This document shows, piece by piece, positions 1 through 5,730 of a stretch of DNA of 6,019 nucleotides (position 1 is its first letter; every line of letters starts with the position of its first letter). Both the position numbers and the translations under genes were made by a program. The DNA is from Alkanindiges sp. (GTDB lineage: Bacteria > Pseudomonadota > Gammaproteobacteria > Pseudomonadales > Moraxellaceae). The DNA lies in contig JASLIR010000231.1 of the NCBI GenBank assembly GCA_030152125.1, forward strand, positions 1-6,019, read 5' to 3'. A model generated the notes under the pieces. The model saw only the letters and a program-made list of their open reading frames with translations, was not told the DNA's origin and ran no database searches.

Positions 1-1
1 T

Positions 2-97
2 GTGCTGTCTGCCTATAAAGACAATGCGTCGGTGATTGTGGGTTTTGATTCTGCACGATTTTGCCCGCAGCAGAATGAAGACAGCAAACAGTATTAA
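2..97 (+). pseudogene. purL: Upstream purL segment ending at an in-frame TAA (5' part off the window)
   Basis: This frame is open from the window edge and reads VLSAYKDNASVIVGFDSARF and onward. That resembles the PurL segment just before the [12 protein letters not shown] block. The TAA at 95-97 ends it, and 11 further PurL-like codons (98-130, ending VHIL) run without a frame change into the ATG at 131. The break is thus a single nonsense codon, not a frameshift or deletion. TAA could arise by one base change from GAA, CAA or AAA. All genes here that end in the window use TAA or TGA as ordinary stops, so a changed genetic code is unlikely. Choices are a recent inactivating mutation, a sequencing or assembly error, or a split protein made by reinitiation. 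Confidence 0.8.
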
Positions 98-130
98 TAT
101 GGCTATAGAAATCAGGCCGTACATATTCTG

Positions 131-3100
131 ATGAAGGTGGAAACCCATAACCACCCAACTGCCATTGCACCCTTTGCCGGTGCAGCAACCGGTTCCGGTG
201 GCGAAATCCGTGATGAAGGTGCAACCGGGCGTGGTGGTAAACCGAAAGCCGGTCTGGCTGGCTTTACCGTGTCCAACCTGAACATTGCCGGTTTTGAGCA
301 GCCATGGGAAGTGCCGTATGGCAAACCATCGCGTATGGCGTCTGCCTTGCAGATCATGATTGATGGCCCGCTGGGTGCTGCGGCGTTTAACAACGAGTTT
401 GGCCGTCCTAACCTGTGTGGTTATTTCCGTACCTTTGAGCAGGCCATTACAGTCAATGGCAAGGTGGAAGTAAAAGGTTTCCACAAGCCGATTATGATCG
501 CTGGTGGTTATGGCAATATTCGCCCTGACCATGTAGAAAAGAACCCGATTGAACCAGGCGACCTGCTGATTGTGCTGGGTGGTCCAGCGCTGTTAATTGG
601 TTTGGGTGGTGGTGCAGCGTCCAGCGTGGACAGCGGTACCATGGGCGAGCAGCTGGACTTTGCTTCCGTACAGCGTGACAACCCCGAAATGGAACGTCGC
701 TGTCAGGAAGTGATTGATACCTGCTGGCGTATGGAAGAAGCCAACCCGATTGTGTCGATTCATGATGTGGGTGCTGGTGGCTTGTCCAATGCCATGCCAG
801 AGCTGGTAAATGACCATAAGCTGGGTGCGGTGCTTAACCTGCGTAAAATTCCATCACTGGAAGCAGGCATGTCGCCAATGGAAATCTGGTCTAACGAAGC
901 ACAGGAACGTTATGTGCTGGCCATCCGTCCAGAATCCTTGCCGTTATTTGAATCACTGTGCGCGCGTGAACGCTGTCCGTTTGCAGTGCTGGGCGAGGCA
1001 ACTGAAGCACGTCACCTGACGGTTAAAGACCCTTTATTTGATAATAAGGCGGTTGACCTGCCTATGCAGGTGATGCTGGGTGGTACACCACGTTTGCAAC
1101 GCAGCTATGAAAAAGTGCAGCGTCAGGGACAGGCATTTGATACGTCTGCCATTGACCTGAAAGATGCTATTTTCCGTGTGTTACGCCATCCAACCGTTGC
1201 CAGCAAATCGTTCCTGATTACCATTGGTGACCGTTCGATTACCGGCTTGGTAGCGCGTGAGCAAATGGTGGGTCGCTGGCAGGTGCCAGTGGCAGATTGT
1301 GCCGTCACCAATACCGGCTTCCAGAACTATACCGGCGAAGCCATGAGTATGGGTGAACGCCCGCCAGTGGCGTTGTTAAACCCGGCGGCATCTGCACGTT
1401 TGGCGGTGGCGGAAGCGATTACCAACATTGCAGCCAGCCGCATTGAACAGTTAAGCGATATCAAGCTGTCTGCCAACTGGATGGCTGCTGCCGGTCAAAG
1501 TGGTGAAGACCAGGCACTGTTTGAAGGCGTGTATACCATTGGGATGGAAATTTGCCCGCAACTGGGTATTGCCATTCCGGTGGGTAAGGATTCTTTATCT
1601 ATGCGTACCACCTGGCAGGATGATGCCTCTGGTGTTGTAGAAGACAAATCCGTGACTTCACCGATGTCTGCCATTATCACTGCTTTTGCACCAGTACTGG
1701 ATGTACGCCAAACCCTGACTCCGGAATTAAAGCGCGCCGACGACACTGTGCTGGTTCGTATTGACCTGTCCCGTGGCAAGTTCCGTCTGGGTGCTTCCAT
1801 TCTGGCGCAGGTCTATCAGGCACTGGGTGAAACCCCGGCCGATGTGGACAGTGCAGAGGATTTAAAAGCCCTGTTTAATCTGGTACAGGATTGGAACAAG
1901 CGCGGCCTGATTCTGGCGTATCACGATATTGGTGATGGTGGCTTGCTGGCTGCGGTGGCTGAAATGATGTTCGCATCGCGCCTGGGTGTTGACCTGCATG
2001 CTGCTGACAACAATGACAATGTATTGCCAGCCCTGTTTGCCGAAGAAATTGGCGCTGTGCTGCAACTGAAACAGTCGGATTGGGTACAGCTGCAACAGGA
2101 ACTGCAAGGCCATGCTTTACAGGATGCTATTTCTGTAGTGGCAAGTGTGAATAACGCTGACCGTTTAACGGTTGCGGGTCTGGATTTAAGCCGTGTTGAG
2201 CTGCAACAGGCATGGGCTTCTGTCAGCCATCAGATTCAGCGCCTGCGTGATAACAGCGAAGGGGCAGATCAGGAGTTTGCCTTAATTGCTGATGACAACC
2301 ATCAGGGCCTGATTGCCAAGCCGGGCTTTGACCTGAACGAGCCGATTGAAGCGCCTTACCTGAATTTCCGTAAGCCTAAAATGGCGATTCTGCGCGAGCA
2401 GGGCGTGAATGGTCAGGTGGAAATGGCAGCAGCCTTTGACAAGGTTGGTTTTGCCACGGTTGACGTGCACATGAGTGACTTGCTGGCTGAGCGCATTAAC
2501 CTGGCTGAGTTTGAAGGTCTGGTAGCCTGTGGTGGTTTCAGTTACGGTGACGTACTGGGCGCTGGCGGTGGCTGGGCGAAATCCATTCTGTTTAATGCCA
2601 AATTGCGTGACCAGTTCGAACGTTTCTTTAAGCGTGACGACACCTTCAGTTTAGGCGTGTGTAACGGTTGCCAGATGCTGTCCCAGTTAAAAGACCTGAT
2701 TCCGGGCGCTGAACACTGGCCACGTTTCCACCGCAATACCAGCGAAGTGTTTGAAGCACGCAGTGTAAACGTGCGTGTAGAAAAATCCCGTTCCGTGCTG
2801 TTACAGGATATGGAAGGTTCGATTTTGCCGATTGCTGTTGCGCATGGTGAAGGCCGTGTGGTGGCGAGTGCTGAACAGTTAGCCAGCCTGAACGCCAACC
2901 AGCAGGTGATTCTGCGTTATGTAGATAGCCTGGGTAATCCAACCCAGCATTACCCATTAAATCCAAATGGTTCACCGGAAGCAATTACCGGGGTAACCAG
3001 TGCGGATGGCCGTGCTACGATTCTGATGCCGCACCCTGAGCGTGTGTTCCGTGCCGTGCAGCATTCCTGGAAACCGGAAGACTGGACTGAAGATGGTGCG

Positions 3101-3142
3101 TGGTTACGCCTGTTCCGTAATGCGCGTGCATTTGTAGGTTAA
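131..3142 (+). CDS. purL: Phosphoribosylformylglycinamidine synthase (FGAR amidotransferase), long C-terminal part downstream of an in-frame stop
   Basis: PurL converts FGAR, ATP and glutamine to FGAM, the fourth step of cytosolic de novo purine synthesis. The 1003 residues from this ATG align with about the last three quarters of the large one-chain proteobacterial enzyme (about 1300 residues). Visible are [10 protein letters not shown] at the start, [15 protein letters not shown] and IPVGKDS (near residue 484) in the synthetase domain, and a C-terminal class I glutaminase. The glutaminase has GVCNGCQM with nucleophile C844 and HPERVF with H968 and E970. The ATG is not a natural start: [12 protein letters not shown] is an internal conserved stretch, and purL-like sequence continues upstream in the same frame to a TAA at 95-97. 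Residues 1 to about 290 of a normal PurL (PurS-like domain, linker, first part of the synthetase domain) are therefore not joined to this frame. No good Shine-Dalgarno precedes 131. Family identity is very sure; whether an active enzyme is made is not. Confidence 0.93.
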   Translation: MKVETHNHPTAIAPFAGAATGSGGEIRDEGATGRGGKPKAGLAGFTVSNLNIAGFEQPWEVPYGKPSRMASALQIMIDGPLGAAAFNNEFGRPNLCGYFRTFEQAITVNGKVEVKGFHKPIMIAGGYGNIRPDHVEKNPIEPGDLLIVLGGPALLIGLGGGAASSVDSGTMGEQLDFASVQRDNPEMERRCQEVIDTCWRMEEANPIVSIHDVGAGGLSNAMPELVNDHKLGAVLNLRKIPSLEAGMSPMEIWSNEAQERYVLAIRPESLPLFESLCARERCPFAVLGEATEARHLTVKDPLFDNKAVDLPMQVMLGGTPRLQRSYEKVQRQGQAFDTSAIDLKDAIFRVLRHPTVASKSFLITIGDRSITGLVAREQMVGRWQVPVADCAVTNTGFQNYTGEAMSMGERPPVALLNPAASARLAVAEAITNIAASRIEQLSDIKLSANWMAAAGQSGEDQALFEGVYTIGMEICPQLGIAIPVGKDSLSMRTTWQDDASGVVEDKSVTSPMSAIITAFAPVLDVRQTLTPELKRADDTVLVRIDLSRGKFRLGASILAQVYQALGETPADVDSAEDLKALFNLVQDWNKRGLILAYHDIGDGGLLAAVAEMMFASRLGVDLHAADNNDNVLPALFAEEIGAVLQLKQSDWVQLQQELQGHALQDAISVVASVNNADRLTVAGLDLSRVELQQAWASVSHQIQRLRDNSEGADQEFALIADDNHQGLIAKPGFDLNEPIEAPYLNFRKPKMAILREQGVNGQVEMAAAFDKVGFATVDVHMSDLLAERINLAEFEGLVACGGFSYGDVLGAGGGWAKSILFNAKLRDQFERFFKRDDTFSLGVCNGCQMLSQLKDLIPGAEHWPRFHRNTSEVFEARSVNVRVEKSRSVLLQDMEGSILPIAVAHGEGRVVASAEQLASLNANQQVILRYVDSLGNPTQHYPLNPNGSPEAITGVTSADGRATILMPHPERVFRAVQHSWKPEDWTEDGAWLRLFRNARAFVG

Positions 3143-3159
3143 GCTGCATACGCCGTTGT

Positions 3160-3188
3160 AAAAAAGCCGCAATACTGCGGCTTTTTTT
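3160..3188 (+). terminator. Rho-independent terminator after purL
   Basis: A stem of AGCCGCA against TGCGGCT closes on the loop ATAC. It is flanked by six A (3160-3165) and followed by seven T (3182-3188), 17 bases after the purL stop. The A and T tracts extend the stem, and the structure could also stop transcription arriving on the minus strand. It separates purL from the genes that follow. Confidence 0.92.
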
Positions 3189-3263
3189 ATTGTACAAACA
3201 GTGTTGTAAGGCATAGACGCTACAAGGCTTTGGCGCTATCTTAGCAAGGCATTGCATCATGTT

Positions 3264-3290
3264 TTGCCAGCACGGTTGGTCATGTATAAG
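3264..3290 (+). promoter_or_regulatory. Weak candidate promoter upstream of the YqfO-like gene
   Basis: TTGCCA (3264-3269) and TATAAG (3285-3290, directly preceded by TG) resemble -35 and -10 boxes. The spacer is only 15 bases, shorter than usual. A promoter is expected here because the purL terminator lies just upstream and the next gene starts at 3391. Other AT-rich stretches close by (3291-3300) could serve equally well. Confidence 0.3.
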
Positions 3291-3374
3291 TTATAAAATA
3301 AAAACGGGCATGCTTCATTTGTGCAGGAGATATGATAAGGCAACGCGGTGAATAATGATAACTGTGTGAAGTTT

Positions 3375-3383
3375 AAGGAAGAG
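3375..3383 (+). promoter_or_regulatory. Ribosome binding site that decides a GTG start
   Basis: AAGGAAGAG ends seven bases before the GTG at 3391, a normal distance. This supports GTG as the start codon of the small YqfO-like protein, which has no in-frame ATG near its N-terminus. Confidence 0.75.
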
Positions 3384-3390
3384 TAGTGTA

Positions 3391-3702
3391 GTGTATAAAT
3401 TGGTTTTTTTTGTACCGGAAAGTGATGTTGAGCAGGTAAAGCAAGCCGTATTTAAAGCCGGGGCAGGTCAACAGGGGCATTATGATCAGTGTGCCTGGCA
3501 AACCCTTGGGCAGGGGCAATTCCGCCCGTTAAAAGGTGCGCAGCCGCATGTTGGTGAAATAGACAAACTGGAACTGGTGCCGGAATGGCGTGTTGAGGTG
3601 ATTCTGCCCAAGGAAAAACTGGCACGGGTACTTAAAGTTATGAAAGAAGCGCATCCTTATGAGCAGCCTGCCTTTGATGTGATTGAACTGATTTGCTGGT
3701 AA
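3391..3702 (+). CDS. YqfO/NIF3-domain small protein (stand-alone, about 103 aa)
   Basis: This short soluble protein matches the free-standing form of the domain found inserted in or attached to NIF3/YqfO (DUF34) proteins. It has an N-terminal beta strand (YKLVFFVPE), a GAGQQGHYDQCAW segment at about residues 24-36 and the C-terminal signature HPYEQPAFDV (88-97). In this family the domain has a CutA/PII-like ferredoxin fold and commonly forms trimers. No enzymatic reaction is established and none can be read from the sequence. The full NIF3 metal-binding domain is absent, and the 103-residue length suits the stand-alone type. The start is GTG with a clear ribosome binding site. No terminator is evident in the 107 bases before nadM, so read-through into nadM is possible, although nadM also has its own candidate promoter. 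Confidence 0.85.
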   Translation: MYKLVFFVPESDVEQVKQAVFKAGAGQQGHYDQCAWQTLGQGQFRPLKGAQPHVGEIDKLELVPEWRVEVILPKEKLARVLKVMKEAHPYEQPAFDVIELICW

Positions 3703-3758
3703 AGTGCTGCTAAATTTTCTTTATAAGCCTTATAGGTAAATTCTGATTAGGGCACAGG

Positions 3759-3785
3759 GTACATCCTGTATAATTGTGGATGTAC
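3759..3785. promoter_or_regulatory. Operator-like inverted repeat around the nadM promoter
   Basis: GTACATCC (3759-3766) and GGATGTAC (3778-3785) form a perfect 8-bp inverted repeat with an 11-base spacer. The spacer contains a perfect -10 hexamer (3769-3774). A start site would fall about 7 bases past that hexamer, near the right arm, so the two arms would not both be in the mRNA. That favours a dimeric repressor site in DNA over an RNA hairpin. I do not recognise the sequence as a known NrtR, NadR or NiaR site. Confidence 0.5.
3769..3774 (+). promoter_or_regulatory. Candidate -10 box of the nadM promoter
   Basis: A perfect TATAAT lies 35 bases before the nadM ATG, with TG directly in front of it. 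No good TTGACA match sits 16-18 bases upstream (the bases at 3746-3751 read ATTAGG), so the -35 is poor. Such a promoter may depend on an activator or be weak. Confidence 0.5.
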
Positions 3786-3809
3786 TCTTTTACTGCCTTC
3801 CTGGTTTAA

Positions 3810-4364
3810 ATGAATATCCAGTTTGATTATTTAATTTTTATAGGCCGTTTTCAGCCTTTTCATTTGGCACATCTGGCAGTTATAGAGGAAGCATTTAAAC
3901 ACAGCCAGCAGGTGATCATTTTATTGGGGTCGGCACAGCCTGAGCGTACCTTAAAAAACGTATTTAGCGTGGCTGAGCGTGAGCAGATGATTCTGGCAGC
4001 ACTGCCAGCCGGGCAACAGCAGCGCATCCGGTTTGGTGCGCTGGTGGATGTGTATAATGATGTGAAATGGACCAAGGCCGTGAAACAGGCTGTGGCCGAT
4101 ATTGTGGCCGATCCTGCTAAAAAAGTGGGGTTGATAGGCCATTTTAAGGATCAAAGCTCTTATTACCTGGCGTTGTTTCCTGACTGGCCTTTGGTAGAAC
4201 TGGATAACTTCTATCATTTATCAGCTACCCCAATCCGTGAGAAATACCTGGCCGGAGAGCTGCCGGATACCTCACTGGTTCCGTTCAGCACTATCCAGTT
4301 TTTAAGGGATTTTCAGCACACAGTGCATTATGCTGCCTTACGGCACATGTGGAATCAGCAATAA
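3810..4364 (+). CDS. nadM: Nicotinamide-nucleotide adenylyltransferase, NadM type, single domain
   Basis: This predicted cytosolic enzyme joins NMN and ATP to give NAD and pyrophosphate. The nucleotidyltransferase fold is clear. GRFQPFHLAH (residues 12-21) is the GxFxPxHxxH ATP-binding motif, and SATPIR (138-143) stands for the C-terminal ISSTxxR motif. GHFKDQSSYY (110-119) and the following FPDWPLVELDN closely resemble the N-terminal half of bifunctional NadM-Nudix proteins such as that of Francisella. Those relatives carry a C-terminal Nudix hydrolase and are roughly twice as long. Here the protein ends at 184 residues, directly followed by a terminator hairpin. NadM uses NMN well, which suggests a salvage or NMN-dependent route to NAD, but no partner gene (nadV, nadE) is in view. 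The ATG lacks a clear Shine-Dalgarno. Family confidence is high; substrate preference is inferred. Confidence 0.88.
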   Translation: MNIQFDYLIFIGRFQPFHLAHLAVIEEAFKHSQQVIILLGSAQPERTLKNVFSVAEREQMILAALPAGQQQRIRFGALVDVYNDVKWTKAVKQAVADIVADPAKKVGLIGHFKDQSSYYLALFPDWPLVELDNFYHLSATPIREKYLAGELPDTSLVPFSTIQFLRDFQHTVHYAALRHMWNQQ

Positions 4365-4389
4365 AAAACGCCAATCAGACGGATTGGCG
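4363..4389 (-). terminator. Rho-independent terminator of the peroxiredoxin gene, abutting the nadM stop
   Basis: CGCCAATC (4369-4376) and GATTGGCG (4382-4389) pair across a 5-base loop. Read on the minus strand the hairpin is followed by six T (the plus-strand A run 4363-4368), which fits the end of the minus-strand gene. That T tract shares two bases with the nadM stop codon. On the plus strand only GTTGTGT follows, so it would end nadM transcripts less well, although the convergent layout suggests shared use. Confidence 0.88.
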
Positions 4390-4414
4390 CGTTGTGTCTC
4401 ATAGTGCGTTCTGA

Positions 4415-4894
4415 TCAGGCCGTTAAGGACTGGATATGTTTTAACAGAAACTCGGCATGGCCGGGCGCTTTTACCTTGCGCCAGCTTTGTAGCAGTTTAC
4501 CGTTTTGATCAAACAGAAACGTGCTGCGTTCGATGCCCTGTACCAGTTTGCCATACATGTTTTTCTGCTTAATCACATCAAACAGGCGGCACAGGGCTTC
4601 TTCCGGGTCGCTGATCAGTGGAAAGGGCAGGCATTCATTACCACTAAAGCGTTCATGCGATTTCATACTGTCGCGTGATACCCCATATACCTTGGCACCC
4701 AGCTTGCTAAATTCCGGTTCCAGGTCACGAAAATCCCGCGCCTGTGTACTGCAACCTGGTGTGGCATCCTTGGGGTAAAAATACAGAATACTAAAGCTGT
4801 TATTTAAGTCTTTCAGGTTAAAACTGCCCTGTGTGCTGTCAACTACCAAATCCGGCAGCGCCTGAACATCATGTTCCGTATTATCGTTACTCAT
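4415..4894 (-). CDS. bcp: Thiol peroxidase of the Bcp/PrxQ family (peroxiredoxin)
   Basis: Bcp/PrxQ enzymes reduce hydrogen peroxide and organic hydroperoxides in the cytosol. The 159 residues have the usual length and carry YFYPKDATPGC with peroxidatic C48 and catalytic T45. R123, in GIERSTF, is the expected active-site arginine. The C-terminal WRKVKAPGHAE stretch is typical of the proteobacterial type. The resolving cysteine is odd. The E. coli-type position five residues after the first cysteine is R53. The position 36 residues after it, used in the Xylella-type PrxQ, is S84 (codon AGT). C88 and C102 remain as possible substitutes. The enzyme may act as a one-cysteine type or resolve through C88. 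The ATG has a weak AGG nine bases upstream (minus strand). The gene is convergent with nadM and separated from its upstream neighbour by a repeat element. Confidence 0.92.
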   Translation of the reverse strand: MSNDNTEHDVQALPDLVVDSTQGSFNLKDLNNSFSILYFYPKDATPGCSTQARDFRDLEPEFSKLGAKVYGVSRDSMKSHERFSGNECLPFPLISDPEEALCRLFDVIKQKNMYGKLVQGIERSTFLFDQNGKLLQSWRKVKAPGHAEFLLKHIQSLTA

Positions 4895-4936
4895 TATTTC
4901 TTACCTGATTCACATGAAAAAGGGAATAGTTATATT

Positions 4937-4962
4937 AGGGCCTGTTGACATTTCATATGCGG
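4937..4962 (+). repeat. Left terminal inverted repeat
   Basis: This 26-base end pairs with 5226-5251 at 21 of 26 positions. It contains TTGACA (4945-4950), identical to a consensus -35 box, though no fitting -10 follows on the plus strand. Confidence 0.65.
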
Positions 4963-4967
4963 ACTGC

Positions 4968-5066
4968 GTTGTCGGCTAAAATTGATTCAAACTAGGCGTG
5001 AAACGCAGGCAATGGTAATCCCTTGGCAAGTTTCACAACGAAGTTTGGGGCAATTTTAGCCACAAC
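4968..5066. repeat. Long imperfect hairpin 1 inside the element
   Basis: GTTGTCGGCTAAAATTG (4968-4984) pairs with CAATTTTAGCCACAAC (5051-5066) with a single bulged C. Pairing resumes with CAAACT (4988-4993) against AGTTTG (5042-5047), then GTGAAAC (4998-5004) against GTTTCAC (5030-5036). The apex is about 25 bases. Confidence 0.75.
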
Positions 5067-5074
5067 CTGAGCAA

Positions 5075-5095
5075 GAGCAAAGCACTGCTTTGCTC
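5075..5095. repeat. 21-bp palindrome between the two hairpins
   Basis: GAGCAAAGCA and TGCTTTGCTC are exact reverse complements around one central C (5085). A tandem GAGCAA copy lies just before it (5069-5074). No T tract follows on either strand, so it is not a standard terminator. Confidence 0.8.
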
Positions 5096-5105
5096 GAAGC
5101 GCAAG

Positions 5106-5221
5106 GACAGGGACGTTTTTCTTGCGGAACAAGGTTCCTCATGCTGCGTTACTCATTGCTCTTTTAGAAGCACTAAAAATCGCAATTCGTGCCTTGCATC
5201 ACCTAAAAATCGTCCTCTGTC
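5106..5221. repeat. Long imperfect hairpin 2 inside the element
   Basis: GACAGGGACGTTTTT (5106-5120) pairs with the segment 5205-5221 (AAAAA, CGTCC, CTGTC) with two single-base bulges. Within the loop, GGAAC and GTTCC (5126-5138) and TTTTAG and CTAAAA (5162-5178) form smaller hairpins. Confidence 0.65.
5173..5212. repeat. Direct repeat CTAAAAATCG, two copies
   Basis: CTAAAAATCG occurs at 5173-5182 and again at 5203-5212, exactly 30 bases apart, each preceded closely by CA or CAC. It lies within hairpin 2 of the element. Confidence 0.7.
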
Positions 5222-5225
5222 GCAA

Positions 5226-5251
5226 CCTCATCTGAATTGGCAACAGACCCT
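5226..5251 (-). repeat. Right terminal inverted repeat
   Basis: The reverse complement of this end matches the left end at 21 of 26 bases. It lies 29 bases beyond the stop codon of the exported protein gene, so the element would be present in that gene's 3' transcript unless a terminator intervenes. Only a weak GCTTT/AAAGC hairpin (5263-5274) without a T tract is seen between them. Confidence 0.65.
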
Positions 5252-5280
5252 CTTCCCTTTAGGCTTTAAAAAGCAATGGA

Positions 5281-5694
5281 TTACTTACCCGCAGCAGGTG
5301 CTGGCGCAGCTTGTTGCTGTTGTTGCTGGGCACGCAAGGCCAGTGTTTTTTCCTGCAGGGTTTTCAGTAAGGGCTCACCGGCACAGGCTTTCATTTCATT
5401 TTTAGAGCGAAGGATCGCTGGATGGGTAGAAGGATCTTTGCCAGCATTGATCAGGCTCTGGATTTCCCAGGTTTCACTGACTTTCAGGTTGCCTTCAGTC
5501 GTGGTATTACAGCGACAAAACTTGGCAGCGTCTGCATTGGTCAGTACCTTGTTTTTAACCAGGCTGTCGGTACAGGTTTTAATCATGTCACCCTTAATGT
5601 CGGTACTTGCTTTGCCCTCAGCAGCATAGCTTGTCCCGGTAATCGCCACAGTGCTCATCAGTAGTACAGCACGCAAAACAGAAAAATTTTTCAT
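5281..5694 (-). CDS. Exported small four-cysteine protein of unknown function with a glutamine/alanine/proline tail
   Basis: I do not recognise a named family. The first 24 residues form a typical Sec signal peptide: basic MKNFSVLR, a hydrophobic core and probable cleavage after SYA, giving a periplasmic or secreted protein of about 113 residues. The mature part has four cysteines, C41, C60, C62 (a CRC pair) and C104, enough for two disulfides. There is no heme CxxCH motif. The tail has six glutamines (123-128, mixed CAA and CAG codons) followed by AAPAPAAGK, likely disordered. Charged, helix-prone segments suggest a small helical domain. The ATG has only a GGGA-like ribosome site. It lies 36 bases downstream of the queC stop on the same strand, so co-transcription with queC is possible. 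The coding assignment is well supported by the signal peptide and composition. Confidence 0.8.
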   Translation of the reverse strand: MKNFSVLRAVLLMSTVAITGTSYAAEGKASTDIKGDMIKTCTDSLVKNKVLTNADAAKFCRCNTTTEGNLKVSETWEIQSLINAGKDPSTHPAILRSKNEMKACAGEPLLKTLQEKTLALRAQQQQQQAAPAPAAGK

Positions 5695-5730
5695 AATCGT
5701 CCCAAAGTCATTTAAATCTTGAAGTGTATA

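Larger units (their letters stand above)
4937..5251. mobile_element. MITE-like non-coding element with terminal inverted repeats
   Basis: The 386-base gap between two minus-strand genes is filled by an element bounded by imperfect terminal inverted repeats. The left end (4937-4962) matches the reverse complement of the right end (5226-5251) at 21 of 26 bases, starting AGGG(C/T)CTGTTG. Inside are two long imperfect hairpins, a near-perfect palindrome and a 10-base direct repeat. No convincing reading frame and no transposase is present. The outward GG start resembles some insertion-sequence ends, so mobilisation in trans is plausible. The flanks (ATTA to the left, TCTT to the right of the ends) show no target duplication, so the insertion is old or the ends are slightly misplaced. 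The alternative is a non-mobile repeat family with structured RNA. Confidence 0.6.

Noticed and set aside
2542..2984. Minus-strand open frames inside purL
   Set aside because: They lie wholly opposite a strongly recognised coding region and their translations resemble no family.
131..3142. Stop codon reassignment (TAA read as an amino acid)
   Set aside because: purL, the YqfO-like gene, nadM, the exported protein gene and queC all end in TAA at the expected lengths, so TAA works as a stop here.
3325..3355. Short frame MIRQRGE at 3332 after an AGGAGA, as a leader peptide before the YqfO-like gene
   Set aside because: The ribosome site is only about two bases from the ATG, the frame has seven codons, and no attenuator hairpin follows.
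4945..4973. Plus-strand promoter beginning with TTGACA in the left terminal repeat
   Set aside because: No -10-like hexamer is found 16-18 bases downstream, and no plus-strand gene follows.
5173..5212. CRISPR-like direct repeat
   Set aside because: Only two 10-base copies 30 bases apart inside a structured element; no array.
5276..5664. Plus-strand open frames opposite the exported protein gene
   Set aside because: They mirror the minus-strand gene, which has a convincing signal peptide and ordinary composition; the plus-strand translations show no family features.
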